A stretch of DNA of 51,814 nt from contig NZ_MJGN01000025.1 in NCBI RefSeq assembly GCF_001865065.1, positions 1 through 51,814 of the forward strand. Direction: 5' to 3'. The notes under the pieces were generated by a model, which saw nothing but the letters and a program-made list of their open reading frames with translations, was not told where the DNA came from and made no database searches. Positions 8,842-19,311 of the stretch are shown in pieces (position 1 is the stretch's first letter; each line of letters begins with the position of its first letter). Both the position numbers and the translations under genes were made by a program. The stretch is from Curtobacterium sp. MCBA15_008. GTDB taxonomy: Bacteria > Actinomycetota > Actinomycetes > Actinomycetales > Microbacteriaceae.

Positions 8842-10357
8842 TCGTCTCGACGCCCTGGACAGCTGGTTCTCCGAGGGGTGGAAGGGCCTCGACGTCGCCG
8901 TCCTCGGACTCGGTGCCACCGGGTTCTCGGCCGCCGACACCCTCGTCGAACTCGGCAGCGACGTGACGGTCTACTCGACCGACGCTCCAGCCGACAGCGT
9001 GGAGCTGCTCGACGTCATCGGGGCGCGCTTCGTGCAGGTCCCGCTCGACACCGTGCCCGACGCACTCGTGCGGCAGGCGCCCGACGTGGTCATCGTGTCG
9101 CCGGGGCTGCCGCCGCACAACGCGACGGTCGCCTGGTCGGTGGCGAACAGCACCGTGTGGGGTGACATCGAGCTCGCCTGGCGCGTCCGCGACAAGGTCG
9201 TGCGCGGCCCGATCGCCGCGCCGTGGGTGACGATCACCGGTACGAACGGCAAGACCACCACGACGCAGCTCGCCACCGCGATGTTCGAGGCCGGCGGCCT
9301 CCGCGCCGTGGCGTGCGGCAACATCGGCGTGCCCGTCCTCGACGTCGTCCGCGACCCGGACGGCTTCGACGTCCTCGTGGTCGAGCTGTCGAGCCACCAG
9401 CTCCACTACATGCCGACCTCCGGCGACGGGGCGGTGGTGCCGCTCGCGAGCACCTGCCTGAACATCGCCGACGACCACCTCGAGTGGCACGGCTCCGCCG
9501 AGGCGTACCGCGCCGCGAAGGCGAAGGTCTACGAGCGCACCGTGATGGCGTGCGTCTACAACACGACCGACGACGTCACCCGGCACATGGTCGAAGAAGC
9601 CGACGTCGTCGAGGGCTGCCGTGCCGTCGGCTTCGGCCCGGGCATCCCGGCCCCGGGCGACGTCGGCATCGTCGAGGACGTCCTGTGCGACCGCGCGTTC
9701 GCCGAGAACCGGCAGAGCAGCGCGCTCGAGCTGGCCACCGTCGCCGACCTCGAGCAGGCCGGGCTCGCCAGCCCCCACATGACCATGAACGTCCTCGCCG
9801 CCGCGGCCCTGGCCCGTGCGGCCGGCGTGCAGCCGAGCGCGATCCGCACGGCCGTGCAGGGGTTCCGTGCGGACCACCACCGCACCGAGCTCGTCGCGAC
9901 CGCCGACGGCATCACCTGGGTGGACGACTCGAAGGCGACCAACCCGCACGCGGCGACCGCGTCGCTCGGCGCGTTCGACCCGGTCGTCTGGATCGTCGGG
10001 GGCCTGTTCAAGGGCGTCGACGTGGACGGACTGGTCGAGCGCTTCGGCCCGGACGTCCGCGGCGTCGTCGTGATCGGCACCGACCGGACCCCCGTGGTCG
10101 AGGCATTCGCGCGACACGCGCCCGGGGTGCCCGTCCTGCAGGTCGAAGCAGCGGACACTGATCAGGTCATGCCCGAGGCGGTCCGGCATGCCGCTTCGGT
10201 CGCGAGACCGGGCGACACGGTCCTCCTCGCCCCGGCTGCAGCGTCGTTCGACCAGTTCGGCTCCTACGCGGACCGGGGGCGTCGATTCGCGGCGGCGGTC
10301 CACGAGCACCTGGGAGGAAACGCCGATGGCGACGACGGATCTTCCGAACGGTCGTAG
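8834..10357 (+). CDS. murD: UDP-MurNAc-L-Ala:D-Glu ligase MurD
   Basis: MurD adds D-glutamate to UDP-MurNAc-L-Ala. The protein has an N-terminal Rossmann-like domain ([17 protein letters not shown]), the P-loop TGTNGKT at 135-141, [11 protein letters not shown] in the central domain, and [16 protein letters not shown] with IVGGLFKG in the C-terminal domain. The TTG at 8834 overlaps the mraY stop, gives 507 residues and starts about where family members do. A GTG at 8798 would add 12 residues ([12 protein letters not shown]) and overlap mraY by 44 bases; neither has a clear SD. The end overlaps ftsW by 32 bases, which supports tight coupling. Confidence 0.94.
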   Translation: MADRLDALDSWFSEGWKGLDVAVLGLGATGFSAADTLVELGSDVTVYSTDAPADSVELLDVIGARFVQVPLDTVPDALVRQAPDVVIVSPGLPPHNATVAWSVANSTVWGDIELAWRVRDKVVRGPIAAPWVTITGTNGKTTTTQLATAMFEAGGLRAVACGNIGVPVLDVVRDPDGFDVLVVELSSHQLHYMPTSGDGAVVPLASTCLNIADDHLEWHGSAEAYRAAKAKVYERTVMACVYNTTDDVTRHMVEEADVVEGCRAVGFGPGIPAPGDVGIVEDVLCDRAFAENRQSSALELATVADLEQAGLASPHMTMNVLAAAALARAAGVQPSAIRTAVQGFRADHHRTELVATADGITWVDDSKATNPHAATASLGAFDPVVWIVGGLFKGVDVDGLVERFGPDVRGVVVIGTDRTPVVEAFARHAPGVPVLQVEAADTDQVMPEAVRHAASVARPGDTVLLAPAAASFDQFGSYADRGRRFAAAVHEHLGGNADGDDGSSERS

Positions 10358-11603
10358 CAGAACGGACACCGCGCACGCGCGTCCGAGTGGGACAGCCCGC
10401 CGGACCAACGGCGCCGTCGTCGCCGTCAAGAACGTCTTCGTCGCCGAGTCGAGCACCTTCTACACGATCCTCGGGGTGACGCTCTTCCTCGTCGTCTTCG
10501 GCGTGGTCATGGTGCTCTCGTCGTCGAGCGTCGAGCAGTACGCCGCGACGCACGACTTCTTCGGCGCCGCGTCCCGCCAGGGCCTGTACGCCGTCCTCGG
10601 TGTCCCGCTCATGCTCATCGCGAGCCGCCTGTCCGCGCGCTTCTGGCGGCGCTGGGCGATGTGGATCGTCGGCATCGGCCTGGTCGTGCAGGCGCTCGTC
10701 GTCCTGACGCCGCTCGGCTACTCGATCCAGGGCAACCGGAACTGGATCAAGCTCGGCTCGTTCACCGCGCAGCCGTCCGAGATCCTGAAGCTCGCCCTGG
10801 TGCTCGGCATCGGCGCGATCATGTACGTCAAGCGCGACAAGCTCGACGACTGGAAAGAGGTCTACATCCCGATCGGGATCGCCGCCATCGGGTCGATCGG
10901 CCTCGTGCTCCTCGGCGGTGACCAGGGCACGGCGATGATCATGCTCATCCTGGTCTTCGGCGCACTGTTCGTCGGCGGCGCCCGGGCGAAGCACCTGCTG
11001 CTCGGCCTCGTCGCCCTCGCGGTGGCGCTGCCCTTCGTCACGATGGCCTCGAGCTCCCGGCAGAGCCGGATCAGCGCCTGGCTGTCCGGCTGCACGGACA
11101 CGAGCCAGTACCAGGACCTCTGCTGGCAGCCGGTCCACGGCATGTGGGCACTGGCGTCCGGTGGCGTGTTCGGCGTCGGGCTCGGCAACTCGAAGGCGAA
11201 GTGGTCCTGGCTGCCCGAGGCGGACAACGACTACATCTTCGCGATCATCGGCGAGGAGCTCGGCCTGGTCGGCGCCGTCGTCGTGCTCGCCCTGTTCGTG
11301 GTGCTGGCGATCGGCATGATCAAGATCATCCGCCAGTCGAACGACCCGTTCGTGAAGACGGTCACGGGCGGCGTGCTGGCGTGGATCATCGGCCAGGCGC
11401 TCGTCAACATCGCCGTGGTCCTCGGCCTGCTGCCGGTCCTCGGTGTCCCACTGCCACTCATCTCGGCCGGTGGGTCCGCGCTCATCATGACGCTCGTCGC
11501 GATCGGCGTCGTGCTGTCCTTCGCGCGCGACCTCCCCGGCAAGAACAGCCTCCCCAGCGCGGCCCCGGTGGGCCGGACCACCACGAACGGAACACTCCGG
11601 TGA
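10326..11603 (+). CDS. ftsW: Septal peptidoglycan polymerase FtsW
   Basis: FtsW is the SEDS-family glycosyltransferase that polymerises lipid II at the septum, partnered with FtsI. The 425-residue protein has a cytoplasmic N-terminus of about 40 residues and about ten membrane segments. The SEDS landmarks GNRNWIKLGSFTAQPSEILKLALVLG and WLPEADNDYIFAIIGEELGLVG are clear, followed by GVPLPLISAGGSALI near the end. The ATG at 10326 has GGGAGGA about 7 bases upstream and lies inside the end of murD. The gene ends in a GTGA overlap with murG. Confidence 0.96.
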   Translation: MATTDLPNGRSRTDTAHARPSGTARRTNGAVVAVKNVFVAESSTFYTILGVTLFLVVFGVVMVLSSSSVEQYAATHDFFGAASRQGLYAVLGVPLMLIASRLSARFWRRWAMWIVGIGLVVQALVVLTPLGYSIQGNRNWIKLGSFTAQPSEILKLALVLGIGAIMYVKRDKLDDWKEVYIPIGIAAIGSIGLVLLGGDQGTAMIMLILVFGALFVGGARAKHLLLGLVALAVALPFVTMASSSRQSRISAWLSGCTDTSQYQDLCWQPVHGMWALASGGVFGVGLGNSKAKWSWLPEADNDYIFAIIGEELGLVGAVVVLALFVVLAIGMIKIIRQSNDPFVKTVTGGVLAWIIGQALVNIAVVLGLLPVLGVPLPLISAGGSALIMTLVAIGVVLSFARDLPGKNSLPSAAPVGRTTTNGTLR

Positions 11604-12724
11604 GCACGTACCTCTTCGCCGGCGGCGGCACCGCCGGGCACGTCAACCCCCTGCTCGCGGTCGCCGACCGGCTCACCGAGCGCGAGCCCGACGCCGAGGT
11701 CCTCGTGCTCGGCACCGCGGAGGGCCTGGAGTCCCGGCTCGTCCCGATGCGCGGCTACGAGCTGCTGACGATCCCGCGCCTGCCGTTCCCGCGCAAGCCG
11801 AACGCCGCCGCGCTGCGGTTCCCCGGTGCCTTCTGGCGAGCGGTCAAGCGCACCGAGCAGCTCATCCGCGAGCACCGGGTCGAGGTCGTCCTCGGGGTCG
11901 GCGGCTACGCGGCCGCGCCGGCGTACATCGCCGCGCGCCGGACGGGCACGCCGATCGTCGTGCACGAGCAGAACGCCAAGCCCGGCCTGGCGAACCGCCT
12001 CGCGGCGTTCCTGACGAGCCACGTGGGGGTGACGTTCTCGAACACCCGCCTGCGGCACGGCCGCGTCGTCGGGATGCCGCTCCGCCGTGAGATCGAGTCG
12101 CTCGACCGCCGTGCCTCCCGCGCCGAGGGCCTCGCCGAGTTCGGTCTCGACCCCGCCCGACCGGTCCTGCTGGTGACCGGTGGGTCGTCCGGCGCGCGGA
12201 GCATCAACCGCACGGTGAACGCCGCCGCCGCGACCATTGTCGGCGCCGGCTGGCAGGTGCTGCACGTCGTCGGCGCGAAGTCCGACATCGGGCCGAGCGA
12301 CCTCGACGGGTACCACGTGCTGCCGTACTGCGACCGGATGGACCTCGCCTACGCGGCGAGCGACTTCGTGGTCTCGCGCTCCGGTGCCGGCATGGTCTGC
12401 GAGCTCACCGCCGTGGGGCTGCCCAGCGTCCTGGTGCCGTACCCTGTCGGCAACGGCGAGCAGCGCCACAACGCGAAGGACGTCGTCGACGCCGGGGGAG
12501 CGGTCCTCGTGGCGGACGCGGAATTCGACGGGGACTGGGTGACGTTCCAGCTCCTGGACATCCTGCAGGACCGCGCCAGGATCGCCGACATGACGGTCCG
12601 CGCCGGCAGCGTCGGCCACCGCGACGGCGCCGACCGGATGACCGACCTGGTGCTGGACGCAGCGAAGAACGCCGGCACCGCCGGACACGACGGGCCGAGC
12701 ACCGGCTCCACGGAGGAAGCATGA
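11600..12724 (+). CDS. murG: Lipid II synthase MurG (GlcNAc transferase)
   Basis: MurG transfers GlcNAc from UDP-GlcNAc to lipid I on the cytoplasmic membrane face, giving lipid II. The 374-residue protein begins with the glycine-rich loop [10 protein letters not shown] at about 8-17. It contains [29 protein letters not shown] and the C-terminal UDP-binding block [24 protein letters not shown]. It overlaps ftsW by GTGA and murC by ATGA, so ftsW-murG-murC are translationally chained. The length is normal for the family. Confidence 0.97.
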   Translation: MSTYLFAGGGTAGHVNPLLAVADRLTEREPDAEVLVLGTAEGLESRLVPMRGYELLTIPRLPFPRKPNAAALRFPGAFWRAVKRTEQLIREHRVEVVLGVGGYAAAPAYIAARRTGTPIVVHEQNAKPGLANRLAAFLTSHVGVTFSNTRLRHGRVVGMPLRREIESLDRRASRAEGLAEFGLDPARPVLLVTGGSSGARSINRTVNAAAATIVGAGWQVLHVVGAKSDIGPSDLDGYHVLPYCDRMDLAYAASDFVVSRSGAGMVCELTAVGLPSVLVPYPVGNGEQRHNAKDVVDAGGAVLVADAEFDGDWVTFQLLDILQDRARIADMTVRAGSVGHRDGADRMTDLVLDAAKNAGTAGHDGPSTGSTEEA

Positions 12725-14142
12725 CCATCAAGCCGGACCTGACGCAGCCGATCCCGGACGACCTCGGCACGGTGCACTTCGTCGGCATCGGCGGCTCCGG
12801 CATGAGCGGCATCGCGCGGATGTTCCTCGCCGCGGGTCACCGCGTGACGGGCAGCGACTCCCGCGAGACCGCCACCACGGGCACGATGCGCGAGCTCGGG
12901 GCCGACGTGCACATCGGCCACGACGCCGCGAACGTCGGCGAGGCCGACACCATCGTCGTCACGAGTGCGCTCTGGCCGGACAACCCCGAACTCCTCGAGG
13001 CGCAGCGCCGTGGCCTGCCGGTCCTGCACCGGTCGCAGGCCCTCGCGGCCCTCATCGCCGAGCACCGCCTGGTCGCGGTCGCCGGCGCGCACGGCAAGAC
13101 CACGTCGACCGGCATGATCGTCACCGCGATGGTCGAGCTCGGCCTCGACCCGAGCTTCGTCAACGGCGGCGTCATCCAGTCGCTCGGCACCAGTTCGGCG
13201 CCGGGCTCGAGCGACCTGTTCGTGGTCGAGGCCGACGAGTCCGACGGCTCGTTCCTGCTGTACGACGTCGCGGTGGCGCTCGTCACGAACGTCGACGCCG
13301 ACCACCTGGACCACTACGGCAGCGAGGAGGCCTTCACCGAGGCCTTCGTCGAGTTCGCCGCGAAGGCGTCCGAGCGGGTCGTCATCTCGAGCGACGACGC
13401 GGGCGCGAAGGCCGTCACCGCCGGTGTCCGCCAGCGGGAGGACGCCCCCGAGGTCGTCACCTTCGGCGAGGCCGTCGACGCCGACGTCCGGATCGAGGGC
13501 GTCACCGAGTCGGCGAGCGTCGAGGTCGACTTCCGCGCCGGTGGCGAGGCGTACCACCTCACGCTCCGCGTCCCCGGTCGCCACAACGCGGTCAACGCCG
13601 TCGGCGCCTTCGCGGTCCTGACCGGACTCGGCCTCGCCCCGGCGGACGCGATCCGCGGCATCGAGGCGTTCGGCGGCACCCAGCGCCGCTTCGAACTGCA
13701 CGGCGTGGAGCGCGGCGTGTCGGTGTACGACGACTACGCGCACCACCCGACCGAGGTCGCCGCGGCGCTCAAAGCCGCCCGCAACGTGGTCGGCGACGGT
13801 CGCATCATCGCGATCCACCAGCCGCACCTGTACTCCCGCACCCGCCTGATGGCCGGCGACTTCGCGAAGGTCTACGAGGAGCTCGCCGACCACACCGTCG
13901 TCCTCGACGTCTACGGCGCGCGTGAGGACCCGGAGCCCGGCGTGACCGGCGCCCTGGTGCAGGAGCGCTTCGCGGACCAGTCCCGCGTCGAGTTCCTGCC
14001 CGACTGGGACGAGGCCTCCGCCCGCGCCGCAGCGGTGGCACGCGAGGGCGACATCATCATGACGCTGAGCTGCGGCGACGTGTACCGCATCATCCCGCAG
14101 GTCATCGGCGCGCTGAAGCACGACGGGGCACCCGCCCGGTGA
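12721..14142 (+). CDS. murC: UDP-MurNAc:L-Ala ligase MurC
   Basis: MurC adds the first stem residue, L-alanine, to UDP-MurNAc. The 473-residue protein has the N-terminal [17 protein letters not shown] dinucleotide-like fold, the P-loop GAHGKTT at 122-128, [10 protein letters not shown] and [12 protein letters not shown] in the central domain, and [11 protein letters not shown] with HQPHLYSRT in the C-terminal domain. The gene overlaps murG by ATGA and ftsQ by GTGA. No ddl or murB is in this cluster, so those steps must be encoded elsewhere. Confidence 0.97.
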   Translation: MTIKPDLTQPIPDDLGTVHFVGIGGSGMSGIARMFLAAGHRVTGSDSRETATTGTMRELGADVHIGHDAANVGEADTIVVTSALWPDNPELLEAQRRGLPVLHRSQALAALIAEHRLVAVAGAHGKTTSTGMIVTAMVELGLDPSFVNGGVIQSLGTSSAPGSSDLFVVEADESDGSFLLYDVAVALVTNVDADHLDHYGSEEAFTEAFVEFAAKASERVVISSDDAGAKAVTAGVRQREDAPEVVTFGEAVDADVRIEGVTESASVEVDFRAGGEAYHLTLRVPGRHNAVNAVGAFAVLTGLGLAPADAIRGIEAFGGTQRRFELHGVERGVSVYDDYAHHPTEVAAALKAARNVVGDGRIIAIHQPHLYSRTRLMAGDFAKVYEELADHTVVLDVYGAREDPEPGVTGALVQERFADQSRVEFLPDWDEASARAAAVAREGDIIMTLSCGDVYRIIPQVIGALKHDGAPAR

Positions 14143-15389
14143 AGCGTCCCGAGGGGTTCGACGAGCGTCCGGCACAGCCGGACGCCTCCGCCGAGGACGC
14201 CTCGGCGCCCCGGCAGCGCCGTGCCCCGCTGATCCCGCGGCGTCCGTCGCGCGGGTCCTCGCGCGACGGCCAGGAGGCGCGGCCCGCCCCCGCCCCGGAG
14301 GCGCCCGTCGACGAGACGGAGACCCCGACCACCACCGACGACACCGCCGACGACTCCGCTCCGTCGGCGCGCGACCGCGCGGGCGCCTTCGCCGGCGCGG
14401 CCGGCCGCCGGCTCGGCGCCGGCTTCTCGACGGTGAAGGACCGGCTGCGGGAGTACACCCCCGACGAGGACCACCCCGAGTCGCACCCCCCTGCGGACGT
14501 CGCGCCCGGCAGTGACGGGGTGCAGCGTTCGCAGACGGGTGCGATCCTCCAGGACCTGCACGCCGACCAGGACCACGCGACCCCGATCGGCGCCGGCGTC
14601 CGCGCCGCCGAGACCGCGCGAGAGGCCCGGGTGGCGAAGCGCCGCCGTCGGCTCCTCGAGCGTGCCGAGGTCCGTCGCTTCACCCGCCGCAGTCGCCACC
14701 GTCGTGCGGCGTGGATCACCGGCGCGAGCATCTTCCTGGCGTTCGGCATCTCGATCCTTGTCGCGGTGTTCTCGCCCCTGATGGCCTTGCAGACCATCGA
14801 GGTGAAGGGCACGAACCGCGTCGACGCCGCCCAGCTCCGACAGGCACTCTCCGAGCAGATCGGCACGCCACTGGCACGCCTCGACTTCGAGGAGATCAAG
14901 CGGGACATCGCCGGCTTCCCGCTCATCGAGAGCTACGTCACGGAAGAGGCGCCGCCGCACACCCTCGTGGTGACGGTCACCGAGCGCACCCCGGTGGTGG
15001 CGGTGCAGTCGGGCAAGTCGTTCGACCTCGTCGACCCGGCGGGCATCGTCGTGCAGTCCTCCCCGACGCAGCCGGCGAACATGCCCGTCGCCGACGTCGG
15101 CAACGCGAAGCTCGGGTCGTCGGTGTTCCGCACCATGACCGAGGTCGTGCTGGCCCTGCCGTCCACCGTGCGGGCGCAGGTGACGAGCGTGAAGGCGTCC
15201 ACCGCCGACGACGTGACGCTCACCCTGAAGGACAAGTCGACGGTCGTGTGGGGCAACCCGGACGACTCCGAGGCGAAGGCGGCGCTCCTGGCCGCCCTCG
15301 TGAAGGACCACTCGGCGCGGAACCCCGGGGTCGTCGTCGAGTACGACGTCAGTGCACCGGACAACGGCGTCATCCGCGCGAAGAAGTAG
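14139..15389 (+). CDS. ftsQ: Division protein FtsQ (POTRA domain)
   Basis: FtsQ is the bitopic scaffold of the FtsQLB complex that licenses FtsWI. The 416-residue product has a long cytoplasmic N-terminus (about 190 residues, rich in P, E, D and R, probably disordered), one membrane segment at about 192-215, and then the POTRA domain ([21 protein letters not shown]…). The FtsQ/DivIB domain follows to the end. The cytoplasmic part is much longer than in E. coli but long tails occur in actinobacteria. It overlaps murC by GTGA. A 137-base gap follows before ftsZ. Confidence 0.92.
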   Translation: MKRPEGFDERPAQPDASAEDASAPRQRRAPLIPRRPSRGSSRDGQEARPAPAPEAPVDETETPTTTDDTADDSAPSARDRAGAFAGAAGRRLGAGFSTVKDRLREYTPDEDHPESHPPADVAPGSDGVQRSQTGAILQDLHADQDHATPIGAGVRAAETAREARVAKRRRRLLERAEVRRFTRRSRHRRAAWITGASIFLAFGISILVAVFSPLMALQTIEVKGTNRVDAAQLRQALSEQIGTPLARLDFEEIKRDIAGFPLIESYVTEEAPPHTLVVTVTERTPVVAVQSGKSFDLVDPAGIVVQSSPTQPANMPVADVGNAKLGSSVFRTMTEVVLALPSTVRAQVTSVKASTADDVTLTLKDKSTVVWGNPDDSEAKAALLAALVKDHSARNPGVVVEYDVSAPDNGVIRAKK

Positions 15390-15526
15390 CGGATCGTGCG
15401 ACACGCGGCGTGGCGGGGCGACAGTGCCTGGAGCGCACCCGTAGCGTCGACGCAAGCACCACATCTACCAGCATTGCCCCTGAACTTCAAGTAGAGGTTG
15501 AGGGTTCGACCGGAGGCCCGACTGAC

Positions 15527-16696
15527 GTGACCACGAACCACAACTACCTCGCCGTCATCAAGGTCGTCGGTGTCGGCGGCGGCGGCGTGAACGCCGTGAA
15601 CCGCATGATCGAGCTCGGCCTCCGCGGCGTCGAGTTCATCGCCATCAACACCGACGCACAGGCCCTGCTGCTGAGCGACGCCGACGTCAAGCTCGACGTC
15701 GGCCGCGAGATCACCCGTGGTCTCGGCGCCGGCGCGGACCCCGAGGTCGGCCGTCGTGCCGCCGAGGACCACGCGGAGGAGATCGAGGAAGCGCTCGCGG
15801 GCGCCGACATGGTCTTCGTCACCGCGGGTGAGGGCGGCGGGACCGGTACGGGTGGTGCTCCCGTGGTCGCGCGCATCGCGAAGTCGATCGGTGCGCTCAC
15901 CATCGGTGTCGTCACGAAGCCGTTCAGCTTCGAGGGCAAGCGCCGTCAGTCGCAGGCCGAGAACGGCGTCGCCGGGCTCAAGGACGAGGTCGACACGCTC
16001 ATCGTCGTGCCGAACGACCGCCTGCTCGAGATCAGCGACCGTGGCATCTCCATGGTCGAGGCCTTCGCGACCGCCGACCAGGTGCTCCTCGCCGGCGTGC
16101 AGGGAATCACCGACCTCATCACGACCCCCGGTCTCATCAACCTCGACTTCGCCGACGTCAAGTCGGTCATGCAGGGTGCCGGATCGGCCCTCATGGGCAT
16201 CGGCTCCTCGCGTGGTGCCGACCGTGCGATCAAGGCGGCCGAACTCGCCGTGGCGTCGCCGCTGCTCGAGGCGTCGATCGACGGCGCGCACGGCGTGCTG
16301 CTCTCGATCCAGGGCGGTTCGAACCTCGGCATCTTCGAGATCAACGACGCCGCTCGCCTCGTGCAGGAAGCGGTCCACCCCGAGGCGAACATCATCTTCG
16401 GTGCGGTCATCGACGACACGCTCGGCGACGAGGTCCGCGTGACCGTCATCGCCGCGGGCTTCGACGGCGGCGAGCCGCAGCAGCAGCAGAAGGAACGCCG
16501 CTCGAGCTACGTCGACCCCGAGGCCGGCGCGACCGTCCCGGTGGCGACCGCCGGTGGCACGGGTGCGATCGAGGACTCGAACTCCTCCGCGCCGTCGTGG
16601 GCGTCGCAGGAGCACGCGGCGCCGGCGCAGCGCGCCGCCGACCCGGCCTTCGACGACGACGACGACGAGCTCGACGTCCCCGACTTCCTGAAGTAA
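15527..16696 (+). CDS. ftsZ: Cell division GTPase FtsZ
   Basis: FtsZ is the tubulin-like GTPase that forms the Z-ring. The 389-residue protein starts [27 protein letters not shown], carries the tubulin signature GGGTGTG at 103-109, the T7 loop segment [11 protein letters not shown], and a variable linker ending in an acidic tail [14 protein letters not shown], the conserved C-terminal peptide that binds SepF and other partners. The GTG start has CGGAGG about 10 bases upstream. The 137-base gap from ftsQ is the only large one in this part of the cluster, and it includes an AT-richer stretch around 15470-15505 where a dedicated promoter is likely. Confidence 0.98.
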   Translation: MTTNHNYLAVIKVVGVGGGGVNAVNRMIELGLRGVEFIAINTDAQALLLSDADVKLDVGREITRGLGAGADPEVGRRAAEDHAEEIEEALAGADMVFVTAGEGGGTGTGGAPVVARIAKSIGALTIGVVTKPFSFEGKRRQSQAENGVAGLKDEVDTLIVVPNDRLLEISDRGISMVEAFATADQVLLAGVQGITDLITTPGLINLDFADVKSVMQGAGSALMGIGSSRGADRAIKAAELAVASPLLEASIDGAHGVLLSIQGGSNLGIFEINDAARLVQEAVHPEANIIFGAVIDDTLGDEVRVTVIAAGFDGGEPQQQQKERRSSYVDPEAGATVPVATAGGTGAIEDSNSSAPSWASQEHAAPAQRAADPAFDDDDDELDVPDFLK

Positions 16697-16704
16697 CCAG
16701 CTCC

Positions 16705-17430
16705 TTGGCAGCCGACCCGCGCCTCCCGTCCGCCTCGTCTCCAGACGACGGACTGGAGGCGCGTCTCGCGTCCGTCAGGTCCGGCATGTCCGACGCGGCG
16801 CGAGCCGCAGGGCGGTCGGTCGACGAGCTGACGCTCGTCGTCGTCACGAAGTACCACCCGGCGTCGCTCGTGCGGGACCTCTCCGCCCTGGGCGTGACGG
16901 ACGTGGGGGAGAACCGGCACCAGGAGGCCCAGGCGAAGGCCGCCGAACTCGCCGACCTGCCGCTGACCTGGCACTTCGTCGGGCAGCTGCAGTCGAAGAA
17001 GGCGCGGCAGGTGCGCCGCTACGCGCACGTGGTGCAGTCGCTCGACCGCGACTCCGTCGTCGACGCGTTCGCCCCGACCGAGGCCGAACCGGAACCGCCG
17101 GTGATCGACGGTTTCGTGCAGGTCAACCTCACCGACGACCCCGGTCGCGGCGGCGTCCAGCCCGACGCGGTCGAGGCCATGGCCGAGCGCGTGCTGGCGA
17201 CCGGCACGGTCCGGTTGCGCGGCGTGATGGCCGTCGCACCGCTCGACGAGGAGCCCCGGGCCGCCTTCGCCCGACTGCGGTCGATCTCGTCGCGCGTGGT
17301 GTCCCTCGCACCCGGTGCCACGGACATCTCGGCCGGGATGAGCGGCGACTACGCCGAGGCCGTGCTCGAGGGCGCGACACACCTCCGGATCGGCACCGCA
17401 ATCACGGGAAATCGTCCGGTCGCGCCCTAG
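16705..17430 (+). CDS. yggS: YggS/PLPBP-family pyridoxal phosphate homeostasis protein
   Basis: This family binds pyridoxal 5'-phosphate on an alanine-racemase-like barrel without catalysis and buffers free PLP; actinobacterial members lie beside ftsZ and sepF. The 241-residue protein has the PLP lysine K49 in [36 protein letters not shown], and the phosphate-binding C-terminus [25 protein letters not shown]. The TTG at 16705 is 8 bases after ftsZ and is needed to include the first helix ([12 protein letters not shown]). The preceding residues ([15 protein letters not shown]) are encoded by a stretch shared with murF and the intergenic repeats. No clear SD is seen. Confidence 0.85.
   Translation: MAADPRLPSASSPDDGLEARLASVRSGMSDAARAAGRSVDELTLVVVTKYHPASLVRDLSALGVTDVGENRHQEAQAKAAELADLPLTWHFVGQLQSKKARQVRRYAHVVQSLDRDSVVDAFAPTEAEPEPPVIDGFVQVNLTDDPGRGGVQPDAVEAMAERVLATGTVRLRGVMAVAPLDEEPRAAFARLRSISSRVVSLAPGATDISAGMSGDYAEAVLEGATHLRIGTAITGNRPVAP
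16709..16765 (+). repeat. Possible palindromic element at the 5' end of yggS
   Basis: The block carries CCGCGCCTCCCGTCCGCC (16717-16734), identical to murF 7098-7115, and GACTGGAGGCGCG (16751-16763). On the minus strand it includes GGGAGGCGCGGGTCGGC, a 17-base match to the intergenic hairpin starting at 48787. The arms CGCGCCTCC (16718-16726) and GGAGGCGCG (16755-16763) are complementary. Part of the second arm could be ordinary coding for L-E-A-R, so the first arm is the stronger evidence. Confidence 0.4.
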
Positions 17431-17433
17431 CCT
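17428..17433 (+). promoter_or_regulatory. Putative -10 box for sepF
   Basis: TAGCCT overlaps the yggS stop codon and lies 40 bases upstream of the sepF ATG. It fits the actinobacterial TANNNT pattern seen also before dnaE, hisD and nrdR. No good -35 is visible, so this is a weak call. Confidence 0.3.
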
Positions 17434-17473
17434 CGTCCCAAGGGCATCCACGAGCACGAACCCCGGAGGAACC

Positions 17474-18052
17474 ATGGCCAACCCGCTGAAGAAGACGATG
17501 GTCTACCTCGGCCTCGCCGACGAGGAACTCGAGTACGAGGACGAGCAGCCGCAGGAGCCTGCGCGCGCGCAGTCGTCCCGTCAGCAGGCCGCACCGGCCC
17601 AGGCCCCCGCGGCCGCTCCGGTCGCGCAGGAGGCCCCCGCGCCCGTCGCGGCACCGGTGGCGCCCGCCGCCCCCGAGACCAAGACGCACACCCACCAGCG
17701 CGGCGCCCAAGTGACCCCGCTCCGCCGCTCGCACACGACCGCACAGAAGGCAGCACCGGTCCAGGAAATGAACGAGATCCTCACCGTCCACCCCCGCGAG
17801 TACAAGGACGCCCAGTCCATCGCCGAGAGCTTCCGCGACGGCATCCCCGTCATCATCAACCTCTCGCAGATGACCGAGGCCGACGCCCGCCGCATGATCG
17901 ACTTCGCCTCCGGGCTGTCGCTCGGCCTGTACGGCAAGATCGAGCGCGTCACGAACAAGGTCTTCCTGCTCTCCCCGGCGCACGTCGCGGTGAGCGGTGA
18001 GGCGCCTGAGGTAGAGTCCGACATCGAGGCGTCCTTCTTCGCCCAGTCCTGA
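17474..18052 (+). CDS. sepF: Cell division protein SepF
   Basis: SepF anchors FtsZ to the membrane in actinobacteria, which lack FtsA. The 192-residue protein has an N-terminal helix ([17 protein letters not shown]) that fits a membrane-targeting segment, an Ala/Pro/Gln-rich linker at about 28-75, and the compact SepF domain from about residue 97 ([34 protein letters not shown]…KVFLLSP). The ATG has a clear GGAGGA SD 3-9 bases upstream. It is next to ftsZ and yggS as expected for the phylum. Confidence 0.95.
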   Translation: MANPLKKTMVYLGLADEELEYEDEQPQEPARAQSSRQQAAPAQAPAAAPVAQEAPAPVAAPVAPAAPETKTHTHQRGAQVTPLRRSHTTAQKAAPVQEMNEILTVHPREYKDAQSIAESFRDGIPVIINLSQMTEADARRMIDFASGLSLGLYGKIERVTNKVFLLSPAHVAVSGEAPEVESDIEASFFAQS

Positions 18053-18095
18053 GTCCCTCAGGCCCGAGTCCCTCAGGCCCGAGCCCATCAGGCCC
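18051..18095 (+). repeat. Three tandem 15-base units after sepF
   Basis: GAGTCCCTCAGGCCC occurs at 18051-18065 and 18066-18080, and GAGCCCATCAGGCCC at 18081-18095. The array starts at the sepF stop codon and lies in the short gap before the YggT gene. No function is apparent; it looks like a slippage product. Confidence 0.75.
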
Positions 18096-18112
18096 ACCCG
18101 CCCCGTGAGCGA

Positions 18113-18124
18113 CGTCACGTGACG
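18113..18124. other. 12-base perfect palindrome CGTCACGTGACG
   Basis: A perfect inverted repeat with no loop lies 29 bases upstream of the YggT-family start. It could be an operator for a dimeric regulator, but palindromes of this length occur by chance in GC-rich DNA, and no promoter hexamers are clear around it. Confidence 0.25.
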
Positions 18125-18153
18125 ACGCCCACCCGAGCCGAGCGAGCCCCATC

Positions 18154-18441
18154 GTGTCCGCGATCTTCACGATCCTGTACTTCCTCCTCCTGTTCTACTT
18201 CTTCGTGATGTGGGGACGGTTCGCGCTCGACATCGTGCAGGCGTACAACCGTTCCTGGCGGCCCCGCGGGGGACTCCTCGTGGTCTCCGAGGTCGTCTAC
18301 ACCCTGACCGATCCGCCGATCCGCACCGTCCGCAAGGCGCTCCCGCCGCTGCGGATGGGGCCGGTCGCGCTCGACTTCGGGTGGACGATCGTCATGCTCG
18401 TGGTCATCATCGCGATGACCATCACCCGGGCGTTCATCTAG
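18154..18441 (+). CDS. YggT family membrane protein
   Basis: A 95-residue integral membrane protein with two hydrophobic segments, about residues 3-27 and 70-93, separated by a basic loop containing SEVVYTLTDPPIRTVRKALPPLRMG, the conserved YggT signature. The family is regularly found between sepF and divIVA in Gram-positive bacteria, and its exact role is not established. The GTG start at 18154 gives a normal N-terminus (MSAIFTILYFLLLFYFFVMWGRF); the SD is weak. A 184-base gap follows before wag31. Confidence 0.88.
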   Translation: MSAIFTILYFLLLFYFFVMWGRFALDIVQAYNRSWRPRGGLLVVSEVVYTLTDPPIRTVRKALPPLRMGPVALDFGWTIVMLVVIIAMTITRAFI

Positions 18442-18625
18442 CCCAGCCCGACCGCGACACGCGCCACGCGCACGTCATGGTCACGGTTCTCGGGCGCCGT
18501 CGGTGTACGGTGGTCGGGATCGATGCTCGCTCCGGCGCAGCATCCGCACCGCAGGGAGCGACTGGTACATTCGGTCGCACCCGTAGCGGTTCCACACGTT
18601 CAGCAGTTCTATTGAGGTGACGGCA

Positions 18626-19309
18626 ATGGCTTTGACGCCGGAAGACGTAGTCAACAAGCGGTTCCAGCCGACGAAGTTCCGCGAGGGCTACGACCAGGAC
18701 GAGGTCGACGACTTCCTCGACGAGGTCGTGGTCGAGCTGCGCCGCCTGACGGCCGAGAACGACGAACTCCGTCAGCGCCTGCAGGCAGCCGAGTCGGCTC
18801 CGCAGTCGGCGCAGGCCGAGCAGCCCGCTCCGACCCCCGAGCCCGAGCCGGAGCCCGCCCCCGTGGCCGCCGCCCCGGAGCCCGCTCCGGTCGCTGCCGC
18901 CGCGCCGGCCACGACGGTCCCCGCCGACGAGGACACCGAGGGCACCACGAACCTCCTGACGCTCGCGCGCCGTCTTCACGAGGAGCACGTGCGTGAAGGC
19001 GTCGAGAAGCGCGACGCGCTCATCGCCGAGGGCACCGCCCAGGCCGCGCGTCTCGTCTCCGAGGCTGAGGCCAAGCAGCGCCAGATCATCGCCGACACCG
19101 AGAACACGAACCGTCAGCGTGTTGCGGTGCTCGAGCAGGAGCAGCGCCAGCTCGAGGGCAAGATCGACGAGCTCCGCACCTTCGAGCGCGACTACCGTGC
19201 GCAGCTCAAGAGCTACATCCAGGGGCAGCTCAACGAGCTGGACGGCTCGGGCCCCGAGCAGTCCGGTCTCACCCCCGCGCCGGCGTCGGCGCAGGGCTTC
19301 GGCAACTGA
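18626..19309 (+). CDS. wag31: Polar growth/septum determinant Wag31 (DivIVA)
   Basis: DivIVA/Wag31 is the coiled-coil protein that recognises negatively curved membrane and directs polar wall growth in actinobacteria. The 227-residue protein opens with the family N-terminal domain (ALTPEDVVNKRFQPTKFREGYDQDEVDDFLDEVV), then a first coiled coil to about residue 55, a Pro/Ala/Glu-rich linker (about 60-105), and a long coiled coil (about 115-205). ATG at 18626 is chosen because GAGGTGA lies 6 bases upstream; the GTG three codons earlier is part of that SD. lspA follows after 2 bases. Confidence 0.95.
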   Translation: MALTPEDVVNKRFQPTKFREGYDQDEVDDFLDEVVVELRRLTAENDELRQRLQAAESAPQSAQAEQPAPTPEPEPEPAPVAAAPEPAPVAAAAPATTVPADEDTEGTTNLLTLARRLHEEHVREGVEKRDALIAEGTAQAARLVSEAEAKQRQIIADTENTNRQRVAVLEQEQRQLEGKIDELRTFERDYRAQLKSYIQGQLNELDGSGPEQSGLTPAPASAQGFGN

Positions 19310-19311
19310 CG

